Part shown: piece by piece, positions 1 to 8,099 of the stretch
How positions within the stretch are numbered: the first letter of the stretch is position 1
Layout of the letters: the number at the start of each line of letters is the position of its first letter
Source: an uncultured delta proteobacterium
Lineage (GTDB): Bacteria; Myxococcota_A; Polyangia; Polyangiales; Polyangiaceae
Direction of reading: 5' to 3'
Length of the DNA: 8,630 bases
Assembly (NCBI GenBank): GCA_903893335.1
Contig: CAITLX010000587.1
Span: 1-8,630 of the forward strand
The notes under the pieces: model-generated
Database searches by the model: none
What the model saw: the letters and a program-made list of their open reading frames with translations, nothing else
Told to the model about the DNA's origin: nothing
Translations under genes and position numbers: made by a program

Positions 1-2220
1 CGGGGGCGGCGCGTCGATGGCGCGGCGGTAGCGCTCGCGCCGGTGCGTGTCGCGCAGCACGTCGTGCGCCTCGTCGAGCACCTCGAGCACGAGGCGCACG
101 TCCTCGGCGAGGTCCTCGGTGCCGGGGCCCAGCGTGCGGTGGGGCTCGAACGCGCGGCGCAGATCGAGGTACGCGCGGCGCACGTCGTAGCCGGTCGCGT
201 GCCGGGGCACGCCGAGCAGCGCGAAGTAGTCCCCCTCCTCGACGAGCGCGAGGCGCGCGCGGACCTTCGCGCGCACGGCGACCTCGTCGAGGAGATCGGG
301 CTGGGGGGGCTGCGACGCGTGCGCCGCGACGGGCTCGACGGCCTGCAGCACGCCGAGCTCGACGAGCGCCCACGCGATCGAGGCTGCCTCGGGCGCGACC
401 GCGAGAAGCTCCTCGACGGTGCCGCCGCCGCCCTGCACGAATGAGACGATCTCGGCGTCGCCCAGCGCGCACTCGCCGAGCAAGTCGCTGCGCGGACCGC
501 GGGCGAGCCGGGCGCGCGCCCCACCGAGGCGCGCGAGCGCCGTGGCGGGCGGGACGATGCGCTGCTCGACGTCGACGAAGACCTCGGCCGCGGTGGATCC
601 GCCGAAGACGGAGGGCTCGGCCTTGAGCCGCCCCGGGGGCTCGGAGTCGAAGCTGCTGGTGGCCGTCTCGGCGGCGAGCGCGGCGCCGAGGACCCACTCG
701 GCGTGCGCGCGCAGCACCGGCCAGAGGTCGTCCTGCCCGAGGTGGCCGTGCGCGATGAGCGCGGCGCCTGCGTGGCGGCCGAACGCGGGGATGCGGCCGC
801 CGAGCCGCGTCGCGACGTCGCGCGGCACGTCGCCGCGGCCCGAGAGGAACCCGAGCAGCGACTCGTCGTCGATGCCCGACGCAGCGGTGACGACGTCGCC
901 GTCGCGCAGCACGATGCGCCGGATGCCGGCGGCGTCCTCGACGCACAGCGCGCCGGTGGCGCGCTCGCCGATGGCCTGCGCGAGCGCGTGCGCAGGGCTG
1001 CCGGCGATGGGTGCGCCGGCCAAGGGCGAGGCGGTGGCGACCCTCGGGCCGGTGGGCACCGGCGCTGCGAGCGTGGCCGGATGCGGCGGGGTGGTGCTGG
1101 CGGCGCGCTGCGCGGCGCGCGTGGGGGGCGCGCTCTCGGCGTCGCGCGCGGGGGGCTCGACCTGCGCCAGCGGCGCGATGGGGCGCGAGGGGGGCGCGGG
1201 CGCCGGAGGAGCGCCCGTGGGGCGCGCGCGCAGCCCGGCCGGGAGCCGCTCGTGCATCGTCGCGGGAGGCGCCACCGTCACCCGGTCGGCGGGCGCCCCG
1301 AGCGCGTCGCCGTGCAGCGAGGTCGCCGCCGTGCCGTCGCCCGGGACGGTGGCGTCTCGGGGGGTCGCCGAGGTGAGGGCGGGGGCCGCGGCGACCGTCT
1401 GGCCGGCGAAGCTCCCCTCGCCGTCGTCGCTGCCGTCGAGGGGCTCGTCGAGCGTCGCGAGCAGCTCGGCGGGCAAGACGGCCTCGACCTCCTCCTCGGG
1501 GGACGGCGCGAACGACATCGCGACGGCGGGGCCGAGGCTCGCGATGCGCTCCTCGGCGTGCCGCAGGATCTGCTCGACCTCGGGGGAGAGCGAAGCGCCG
1601 GGCGCGCGCGACCCAGGCAGCGGCCCGACCGAGGCGAGCGGCGCACGCGGCGCGACGGCGGACGCCGAGGGGGGCGACGACGGCTGGACGGCGATCCGCG
1701 GCGGCGGCGGCGCCGGGGGGACCCACGCCATCGACTGCGGAGCGCGAGCTGCCCCGGGCAGCAGCGAGCGCGACGCCCGGCGTGACGGAGGAGGTGCGGA
1801 GGCGCGCCGCGCCGCGGGGCCGATCAGCGCCTCGATCTTGCGCACCAGCGTCGCGAGATCGACCGGGCGCGAGAAGAAGCCGCTCGCGTCGTGCTGCAGC
1901 GCCTCGCTCGGGTCGTGCAGCGTGCGCCCGATCTCGCCGACGAGCAGCAGGTCGAGGTCGCCCGTTCCGGGCACGCCGCGCACCGCGCGCGCGACCTCGA
2001 GGGCCCCCGGCGCGTCGACGTCGAGCAGGATGAGCGCCGGCCGCTGCACCGCGACGCGCGCGACGAGCAGCGCGAGGGGGACGTCGACGACCTCGTAGCC
2101 ACGGCTCGCGAGCGAGGCCGAGAGCCGGTCGGCCTCGGCCGAGGCGTCGCTGACGAAGACGACCGCGGGTCGCTCCGTCGCGGGGGCGAGCGCGTCGCCG
2201 GGGAGCGGCGGTTCGTTCAC
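1..2220 (-). CDS. Receiver-like / DUF4388-like / J-domain-like fusion protein (partial, C-terminus off left edge)
   Basis: Open for 740 codons from a GTG at 2220 to the window edge with no stop, so the C-terminus is missing. Residues 18-134 resemble a response-regulator receiver: a hydrophobic strand, ILLD with the candidate phospho-acceptor Asp67, and FFSRP where receivers usually have a conserved Lys (here Arg118). The usual Thr/Ser switch position also looks lost, so phosphorylation is uncertain. Residues 135-400 are a Pro/Ala/Ser-rich, probably disordered linker with one charged helical patch (212-230). Residues 405-530 look like a DUF4388 (PATAN) domain, including IVLRDGDVVTAASG. Residues 664-735 resemble a DnaJ J-domain (DYFALLGV, RRAYLDLRRAF, RRERYRRAI), but the HPD loop reads EPH, so DnaK stimulation is doubtful. 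An in-frame GTG at 2229 is an alternative start, but it overlaps the candidate -10 box. A cytoplasmic signalling or scaffold role is inference. The reading frame is secure; the exact function is not known. Confidence 0.85.
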   Translation of the reverse strand, partial: MNEPPLPGDALAPATERPAVVFVSDASAEADRLSASLASRGYEVVDVPLALLVARVAVQRPALILLDVDAPGALEVARAVRGVPGTGDLDLLLVGEIGRTLHDPSEALQHDASGFFSRPVDLATLVRKIEALIGPAARRASAPPPSRRASRSLLPGAARAPQSMAWVPPAPPPPRIAVQPSSPPSASAVAPRAPLASVGPLPGSRAPGASLSPEVEQILRHAEERIASLGPAVAMSFAPSPEEEVEAVLPAELLATLDEPLDGSDDGEGSFAGQTVAAAPALTSATPRDATVPGDGTAATSLHGDALGAPADRVTVAPPATMHERLPAGLRARPTGAPPAPAPPSRPIAPLAQVEPPARDAESAPPTRAAQRAASTTPPHPATLAAPVPTGPRVATASPLAGAPIAGSPAHALAQAIGERATGALCVEDAAGIRRIVLRDGDVVTAASGIDDESLLGFLSGRGDVPRDVATRLGGRIPAFGRHAGAALIAHGHLGQDDLWPVLRAHAEWVLGAALAAETATSSFDSEPPGRLKAEPSVFGGSTAAEVFVDVEQRIVPPATALARLGGARARLARGPRSDLLGECALGDAEIVSFVQGGGGTVEELLAVAPEAASIAWALVELGVLQAVEPVAAHASQPPQPDLLDEVAVRAKVRARLALVEEGDYFALLGVPRHATGYDVRRAYLDLRRAFEPHRTLGPGTEDLAEDVRLVLEVLDEAHDVLRDTHRRERYRRAIDAPPP

Positions 2221-2227
2221 GGCGCTC

Positions 2228-2255
2228 ACTCTACCAGCAGCGCGCGGAGCGTCAG
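2228..2255 (-). promoter_or_regulatory. Candidate promoter for the receiver/DUF4388/J gene
   Basis: On the minus strand, CTGACG (2255-2250) is separated by 16 bases from TAGAGT (2233-2228). The -35 box overlaps the tatA stop codon. A start of transcription about 7 bases after the -10 box would fall next to the GTG at 2220, giving an essentially leaderless mRNA. This favours the GTG at 2220 over the one at 2229. The call rests on consensus matching only. Confidence 0.4.
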
Positions 2256-2425
2256 CCCTCGTCGCGCGGGCGCACCACGATGCGGCCGTCCTCACGACGC
2301 CGACCGCGCAGCTTGCCGACCATCGCCCCGAGCTTCTCGCCGATCGCGCCGAGGCGCGAGGGCGCCATGACGATGAGGAAGAGCAAGGCGACGAGGGCGA
2401 TTTCGCTCGCGGAGAGTCCCAGCAC
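2252..2425 (-). CDS. tatA: Sec-independent (Tat) translocase protein of the TatA/TatB/E family
   Basis: A 57-residue protein starting at GTG 2425, the only usable in-frame start close to the family N-terminus. It has the family order: an LGLS start in place of MFG-S, Glu8 in the SEI motif, a hydrophobic membrane helix (about 9-21, ALVALLFLIVMAP), a Pro22 hinge, and an amphipathic helix with LG repeats (about 25-40, RLGAIGEKLGAMVGKL). A short basic and acidic tail follows. TatA oligomerises to pass folded twin-arginine proteins across the inner membrane; TatB is the receptor partner. The short tail and compact length suit TatA/E better than TatB, but sequence alone does not settle the subtype. 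No tatC lies in the window. There is no Shine-Dalgarno (CACCTCC precedes the GTG), so leaderless or near-leaderless translation is likely. The next gene on this strand starts 31 bases downstream. Confidence 0.85.
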   Translation of the reverse strand: MLGLSASEIALVALLFLIVMAPSRLGAIGEKLGAMVGKLRGRRREDGRIVVRPRDEG

Positions 2426-2437
2426 GGAGGTGTTCGA

Positions 2438-2466
2438 CTCGTACGGCCGGTGCGCGCGGCTGTAAA
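2438..2466 (-). promoter_or_regulatory. Candidate tatA promoter
   Basis: On the minus strand, TTTACA (2466-2461, five of six matches to TTGACA) is followed after 17 bases by TACGAG (2443-2438). This is the best-spaced box pair in the tatA-folK spacer. Predicted transcription would start only about 5-7 bases before the GTG at 2425. The -35 box shares bases with the candidate folK -10 box on the other strand. Confidence 0.45.
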
Positions 2467-2468
2467 GT
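2463..2468 (+). promoter_or_regulatory. Candidate folK -10 box
   Basis: TAAAGT lies 11 bases before the folK ATG at 2480. No convincing -35 box is seen 16-19 bases upstream. The box would put the 5' end of the mRNA within about 5 bases of the ATG. TAGAGT boxes are similarly placed before hemL and the gene starting at 2220. The support is positional and weak on its own. Confidence 0.35.
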
Positions 2469-2479
2469 CGCGGCCCCCC

Positions 2480-2971
2480 ATGCGCCGCCTCGTCATCGGT
2501 CTCGGCTCGAACCTCGGCGACCGCGCCGCGACGCTCGCCGCGGCGTGCGACCAGGTGGCGCGCGCCGACGGGCTCGCGCTCGTCGCGCGCTCGTCGCTCT
2601 GGGAGACGTCGCCGGTGGGGGGGCCGCCGCAGCCCGACTACCTCAACGCCGCGGCGCTGCTGGTCGGCGCGCTCGCGCCGCGCGTCGTGCTCGAGCGACT
2701 GCTCGCGGTCGAGGCGGCGCTCGGCCGGGTGCGCAGCGTGCGCGACGCGCCGCGCACCATCGACCTCGATCTGCTCTGGATCGACGGGGAGGTCGTGAGC
2801 GAGCCCGACCTGCTCGTGCCCCACCCGCGCCTCGGCGAGCGCGCGTTCGCGCTCGCGCCGCTGCTCGAGGTCGCGCCCGACGCGCGCGATCCGCGCACGG
2901 GCGAGCCGCTCGCCGCGTGCCTCGCCGCGCTCGGGCTCGCAGGCGTGCGACGCGTGGGCCCCTTCGTCTGA
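2480..2971 (+). CDS. folK: 2-amino-4-hydroxy-6-hydroxymethyldihydropteridine pyrophosphokinase (HPPK)
   Basis: A 163-residue protein, normal HPPK length. HPPK transfers pyrophosphate from ATP to 6-hydroxymethyl-7,8-dihydropterin, the step before dihydropteroate synthase in cytoplasmic folate synthesis. Visible family motifs are GLGSNLGDR (7-15), SSLWETSPVG (38-47), the pterin-side QPDYLNAA (51-58), the signature PRTIDLDLL (91-99) with Mg-binding Asp95 and Asp97, and VPHPRLGERAFALAPL (113-128). An upstream in-frame GTG at 2450 would add ten unconserved residues (RAAVKSRPP) and would span the candidate promoter, so ATG 2480 is preferred. No Shine-Dalgarno is seen (a C run precedes the ATG). It is the only plus-strand gene here, divergent from tatA across 54 bases and convergent with the gene ending at 2975. 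No folP or folB is in the window. Confidence 0.97.
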   Translation: MRRLVIGLGSNLGDRAATLAAACDQVARADGLALVARSSLWETSPVGGPPQPDYLNAAALLVGALAPRVVLERLLAVEAALGRVRSVRDAPRTIDLDLLWIDGEVVSEPDLLVPHPRLGERAFALAPLLEVAPDARDPRTGEPLAACLAALGLAGVRRVGPFV

Positions 2972-2974
2972 AGG

Positions 2975-4009
2975 TCAGCGCTCGGCGTCGAGCGCGATCG
3001 TCGCCGACCACGCGGCGCGGCCGAGATCGCTCACGCGCAGCGTGCCCGCGGCGAGATCGACCGCGATCTGCGGGTCGCCGTCGGCGGCCGAGGGCTCGTC
3101 GTCGCGCGCCGTCGCCACGCGTCCGGCGGACACGCCGCACGTGCCGAAGCCCGAGGCCTTGAGCCCGTAGAGCGTGACGGCGCCGCACGCGACGTGAAGC
3201 CGACAATCGTAGCTGGGCGCGACCCACATCGGGCGGATGCGCAGCTCGCACGGAGCGTCGGACTCGACGTGCGTCGGGCCGCTCGTCGCCACGACGCGCC
3301 CGCGTCGCGCGACGGGGGCGCGGAACCTCACCTGCGCCGCCGCCGTCGCCGAGAACCAGGGCTCGCCCGCGCGCTCGTCGCTGAGCTCATCGAGGTCGAG
3401 CTCGACGCGAAAGGGGGGCATCGTCTCGCGCCACACCATCCCGCGCCGCTCGTACGACGCGAGCGCGATCTGCGTGCGGGGGCCGGTGCGCGCGCCGTGC
3501 TCCTCGTGGATGAGCGCGTAGCGGAACGCGCCGTCGCGCGAGCCGGGCTCCTCGGTCACGCGGCTGCGCTGCTCGCGACCAGGCGCGCGTTCGGGCGTGC
3601 TGCGGTAGAGCACCTCGCCGCCGCAGGCGGCCTCGAGGGTGACGTCGACGGCGCGCTCCGCCTCGTGGCCGAACGTCGCGGAGACCTCGCAGGCCGTGCC
3701 CGTCGGGAGCGAGCCGCCCGCGAGCACGCGCGCCCCCCAAACGCGCGTCGTCGTGCCGCCTGCTGCCACGGGGCGCGCCGCGGGTGGCGTCGTCGCTCGC
3801 GTGGACGCCGAGGGGGCCGGTGTCGGGCGAGAGGACGGCGCGGACGCGCCCCGCGACCGCACCAGATCGACCACGCCCAGCGCCGCGATGGCGACGCCGA
3901 GGGCCAAACCGGCTCCGCCGACGACCCGCCGCGTGCGGCGCGCGGTCACTCGGCGCACCTCCACGCCGACGGAGCGGGTCGCACGCGGCGCGAGCGCGCT
4001 CGGCGCCAC
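2975..4009 (-). CDS. Uncharacterised single-pass membrane protein with duplicated Cys modules
   Basis: 344 residues from a GTG at 4009, 10 bases after the hemL stop; I do not recognise a named family. The N-terminus is Arg-rich (9-28), followed by one hydrophobic segment (about 29-50, VVGGAGLALGVAIAALGVVDLV in part), a Pro/Ser/Thr/Ala linker (54-84), and a long soluble region. The positive N-terminus predicts the C-terminal part is outside the inner membrane. All six cysteines (107, 129, 254, 269, 275, 291) lie in that part, consistent with disulfides. The region appears to hold two copies of one module: CEV...ACGGEVLY (107-135) then W193xxT, and CEL...ACGAVTLY (254-281) then W334xxT. The initiation site is weak (GAAGCGGCG precedes the GTG); coupling to hemL translation is likely. 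Function unknown; a link to haem synthesis is not supported beyond position. Confidence 0.75.
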   Translation of the reverse strand: MAPSALAPRATRSVGVEVRRVTARRTRRVVGGAGLALGVAIAALGVVDLVRSRGASAPSSRPTPAPSASTRATTPPAARPVAAGGTTTRVWGARVLAGGSLPTGTACEVSATFGHEAERAVDVTLEAACGGEVLYRSTPERAPGREQRSRVTEEPGSRDGAFRYALIHEEHGARTGPRTQIALASYERRGMVWRETMPPFRVELDLDELSDERAGEPWFSATAAAQVRFRAPVARRGRVVATSGPTHVESDAPCELRIRPMWVAPSYDCRLHVACGAVTLYGLKASGFGTCGVSAGRVATARDDEPSAADGDPQIAVDLAAGTLRVSDLGRAAWSATIALDAER

Positions 4010-4019
4010 CGCCGCTTCG

Positions 4020-5300
4020 TCATGCGTCGTCGAGCGCGGCGCGGGCGACCTCGATCGTGCGCGCGATGTCGTCCGCGGTGTGCGCGGCGCCGAGGAACGC
4101 GGCCTCGAACTGCGACGGGGGCCAGTAGACGCCGCGCGCGAGCAGGCCGCGGTGCCAGGCCCCGAAGCGGCTCGTGTCGGCGCGCGAGGCGTCGGCCCAC
4201 GAGCGCACGGGGCCGTCGCAGAAGAAGAGGGTGAACATCGCGCCCACGCGCTGCACGCAGGCCGACACCTTCGCGTCGCGGGCGGCGCGCGCGAGACCCT
4301 CGCCGAGGGCGGCGGCGCGCTCCTCGAGCTGCGCGTAGAGCGCGGGGGTGAGGCGCTCGAGCGTCGCGAGCCCGGCCGAGACGGCGATGGGGTTCCCGCT
4401 GAGCGTGCCTGCCTGGTAGACGGGCCCGACGGGGGCGACCATCGCCATGATGTCGTCGCGGCCGCCGTAGACGGCGAGGGGCATGCCGCCGCCGACGATC
4501 TTGCCGAGGCAGGTCATGTCGGGCACGAGCCCGAAGCGCTCCTGGGCGCCGCCGGCGGCGACGCGGCAGCCGGTCATGACCTCGTCGAAGATCGACACGG
4601 CCCCGTGCTCGCGGCACAGGTCGATGATCGCCGCGAGGAAGCCGTCGACCGGCGGCACGCAGCCCATGTTGCCGACGACGGGCTCGACGATGACGGTGGC
4701 GATCTCGCTGCCGCGCGCGGCGAACAGGGCACGCAGCGCCGCGAGGTCGTTGTAGGGCAGGGTGACGGTCGTCGCCGCGGTGCCCGCGGGCACGCCGGCC
4801 GAGTCGGGCACGCCGAACGTGGCCGCGCCGCTGCCGGCCTTGACCAGCAGGTGGTCGGCGTGGCCGTGGTAGCAGCCCTCGAACTTCACCACGACGTCGC
4901 GCCGCGTGAAGCCGCGCGCGACGCGGATGGCGCTCATCGTGGCCTCGGTGCCGCTCGAGGTGCAGCGCAGCTTGGCGATGGAGGGGTACAGGCGCCGCAC
5001 CGCCTCGGCGAAGCGCACCTCGAGCTCCGTCGGCGCGCCGAACGAGAGCCCCCGGCCCGCAGCGTCGCGCACGGCGCCGACCACGTCGGGCTGCGCGTGG
5101 CCGAGGATCGCCGGGCCCCACGAGCCGACGTAATCGAGGTACGCGCGCCCGTCGGCGCCGTACAGCTGCGCCCCCTCGGCGCGCGCGATGAAGACCGGGG
5201 CGCCGCCGACGGCGCGGAACGCGCGCACGGGGCTGTTCACGCCGCCGGGGATGACCTGCTTGGCGAGCTCGAAGAGCGCGGTGGAGACGGGATCGCTCAT
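4020..5300 (-). CDS. hemL: Glutamate-1-semialdehyde 2,1-aminomutase
   Basis: 426 residues, full family length, starting at ATG 5300. This PLP enzyme converts glutamate-1-semialdehyde to 5-aminolevulinate, the last step of the C5 route to haem and other tetrapyrroles, in the cytoplasm. Motifs seen are IPGGVNSPVRAF (17-28), YLDYVGSWGP (54-63), the phosphate-binding SSGTEATMSAIRVAR (115-129), the EGCYHGHAD segment (141-149), IFDEVMTG (237-244) with the PLP-ring Asp239, the Schiff-base Lys267 in CLGKIVGGGMP, and GTLSGNP (298-304). It follows the peptidase gene after 60 bases and has no Shine-Dalgarno, but a TAGAGT box lies 10 bases before the ATG, suggesting its own near-leaderless transcript. 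The next gene starts 10 bases after its stop. No other hem gene is present. Presence of hemL implies the glutamyl-tRNA route rather than ALA synthase. Confidence 0.98.
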   Translation of the reverse strand: MSDPVSTALFELAKQVIPGGVNSPVRAFRAVGGAPVFIARAEGAQLYGADGRAYLDYVGSWGPAILGHAQPDVVGAVRDAAGRGLSFGAPTELEVRFAEAVRRLYPSIAKLRCTSSGTEATMSAIRVARGFTRRDVVVKFEGCYHGHADHLLVKAGSGAATFGVPDSAGVPAGTAATTVTLPYNDLAALRALFAARGSEIATVIVEPVVGNMGCVPPVDGFLAAIIDLCREHGAVSIFDEVMTGCRVAAGGAQERFGLVPDMTCLGKIVGGGMPLAVYGGRDDIMAMVAPVGPVYQAGTLSGNPIAVSAGLATLERLTPALYAQLEERAAALGEGLARAARDAKVSACVQRVGAMFTLFFCDGPVRSWADASRADTSRFGAWHRGLLARGVYWPPSQFEAAFLGAAHTADDIARTIEVARAALDDA

Positions 5301-5310
5301 GGCGGCCGGG

Positions 5311-5316
5311 ACTCTA
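5311..5316 (-). promoter_or_regulatory. Candidate hemL -10 box
   Basis: TAGAGT on the minus strand (5316-5311), 10 bases before the hemL ATG and inside the 60-base gap after the peptidase stop. No good -35 match is visible at 16-18 bases. It is the same hexamer found before the GTG at 2220, which supports it as a promoter element. No Shine-Dalgarno lies between it and the ATG. Confidence 0.35.
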
Positions 5317-5360
5317 GCCCATCGCGCGGGCGTCGGCTGCGAGCGAAGTGGAGCCCGGCG

Positions 5361-5963
5361 TCAGCGGCCGACCCACGCGCGCGGCGGCCCGACGTCGGCG
5401 TGGACGAACCGGTCGCCCGCGCCGTCGTAGCGCGCGAGCCCGCCGCGAAAACCCGTCCGCGCGATCTCGGCGCGGAGCCGCTCGGGCGTCCAGCCCGCGA
5501 CGCGGAAGTCGAGCGCGCGGCCGAGCGAGTGCTGGCTGTGCGAGGCGACGTGGTGCCCCTTCTTGCGCATCGCCTCGTTGCGCTTGGGGTGGCGGTAGCC
5601 CGACACGAGCTCGATGCGCGCGGCGGGGTGCTCGGCCGCCAGGGTGCGCAGCAGGCCGAGCAGGCGAGCGTCGAGCTCGATGCGCCCTCCGGTGACGCGG
5701 TCGGCGAGCAGCTCGGCGAAGCGAGGGCTCTCGGGCTCGCTCGACGAGAGGGCGACGAGGTCGCCCTGGTGCGTCTCGAAGAGCGTCGCGAGGGTCTCGA
5801 CGGGGCCCGCGTCGGGGCCGTCGGGGGCGCGGTCCTTCCTCAGCGCGGCGAGGTGCGGCGCGGCGGCGTCGCAGGTCGCGCCCGCGAGCGGGCTGGAGAC
5901 CGCCGCCGACGCCGCGGCCCCCGCGAGGATCGCGGCGAGCAGGCGCGCGAAGGGCGAGGCCAC
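5361..5963 (-). CDS. Secreted M15-type (DUF882/YcbK-like) zinc peptidase, probable murein endopeptidase
   Basis: 200 residues from GTG 5963, which has a strong Shine-Dalgarno (GAGGAG, 5978-5973, 9 bases upstream). Residues 1-28 form a Sec-type signal (Arg7 then LLAAILAGAAASAAV), so the protein should act outside the inner membrane. The catalytic half carries IELVSGYRHPKRNE (117-130), SQHSLGRALDF (143-153) and RFVHADVGPPRAW (185-197). By comparison with Peptidase_M15_2, the zinc ligands are His145, Asp152 and His188. Members of this group (MepK/YcbK-like) cleave peptide crosslinks in peptidoglycan. Residues 30-110 are variable and may be a pro-region or substrate-binding part. It follows ftsH by 26 bases and is probably co-transcribed with it. 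A lipoprotein is unlikely: Cys31 is preceded by GAT, not a normal lipobox. The exact bond cleaved cannot be read from sequence. Confidence 0.88.
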   Translation of the reverse strand: MASPFARLLAAILAGAAASAAVSSPLAGATCDAAAPHLAALRKDRAPDGPDAGPVETLATLFETHQGDLVALSSSEPESPRFAELLADRVTGGRIELDARLLGLLRTLAAEHPAARIELVSGYRHPKRNEAMRKKGHHVASHSQHSLGRALDFRVAGWTPERLRAEIARTGFRGGLARYDGAGDRFVHADVGPPRAWVGR

Positions 5964-5989
5964 CTGGAGAGGCTCCTCGCCGGCGCCGG

Positions 5990-7927
<1,938 letters not shown>

Positions 7928-7946
7928 GACGACCTCGGATCCAAAC

Positions 7947-7969
7947 GGCGCGCGCCAAGGGCGCGAGCC
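7947..7969 (-). repeat. Inverted repeat (hairpin) in the ftsH leader
   Basis: On the minus strand, the arm 7969-7960 can pair with 7956-7947 around a CTT loop: nine of ten pairs, mostly G-C, with one T/C mismatch. It lies between the nearer candidate ftsH -10 box (7978-7973) and the Shine-Dalgarno (7936-7933), so it would form at or near the 5' end of the transcript. It does not cover the Shine-Dalgarno. There is no T run, so it is not an intrinsic terminator. Confidence 0.5.
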
Positions 7970-7972
7970 CGA

Positions 7973-8002
7973 AGCATGGCAGAAGGCGACGGGACGGGCC
8001 AA
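7973..8002 (-). promoter_or_regulatory. Candidate proximal ftsH promoter
   Basis: On the minus strand, TTGGCC (8002-7997) and CATGCT (7978-7973) are 18 bases apart, and the -10 is preceded by TGC, an extended -10 element. Transcription from here would give a leader of about 40 bases holding the hairpin and the GAGG ribosome site. The hexamers match consensus only in part (four and three of six). Confidence 0.35.
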
Positions 8003-8054
8003 CGCCGCGGTGCCCCCCCGTGGCGTCGGGCGACCGCGCCCTCGGGCCGCTCGA

Positions 8055-8068
8055 CGCGCTTGAGCGCG
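8055..8068. repeat. Short inverted repeat between the two ftsH promoter candidates
   Basis: CGCGCT and AGCGCG are perfect inverted arms separated by TG. The element sits where transcription from the distal candidate promoter would begin. It could be an operator or a small hairpin (five pairs with a four-base loop). Such G/C palindromes also arise by chance in this base composition. Confidence 0.35.
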
Positions 8069-8070
8069 GG

Positions 8071-8099
8071 AGCATGACACCGGTTTCGGGTGGCGTCGA
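8071..8099 (-). promoter_or_regulatory. Candidate distal ftsH promoter
   Basis: On the minus strand, TCGACG (8099-8094, four of six matches to TTGACA) is followed after exactly 17 bases by CATGCT (8076-8071), which is preceded by TGT. The -10 region repeats that of the proximal candidate almost exactly (TGTCATGCT against TGCCATGCT). No heat-shock sigma-type boxes are seen. Confidence 0.4.

Noticed and set aside
419..2098. Plus-strand open frame of 559 codons
   Set aside because: Antisense to the receiver/DUF4388/J gene, which has recognisable domains. The plus-strand product is Ser/Ala/Gly/Arg-rich with no pattern of a folded protein.
2252..2824. Longer 190-residue start for the tatA frame
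   Set aside because: The extra N-terminus is Arg/Glu-rich, antisense to folK, and would bury the membrane helix that must be near the N-terminus in TatA.
3946..5121. ATG overlapping the hemL stop (ATGA) as a gene start
   Set aside because: It opens a short Arg-rich frame. The downstream gene is read from GTG 4009 in another frame with a membrane segment and a cysteine pattern.
5868..5882. Lipobox at Cys31 of the peptidase
   Set aside because: The residues before the Cys are GAT, with Thr at -1, which does not fit the usual Leu-(Ala/Ser)-(Gly/Ala)-Cys pattern.
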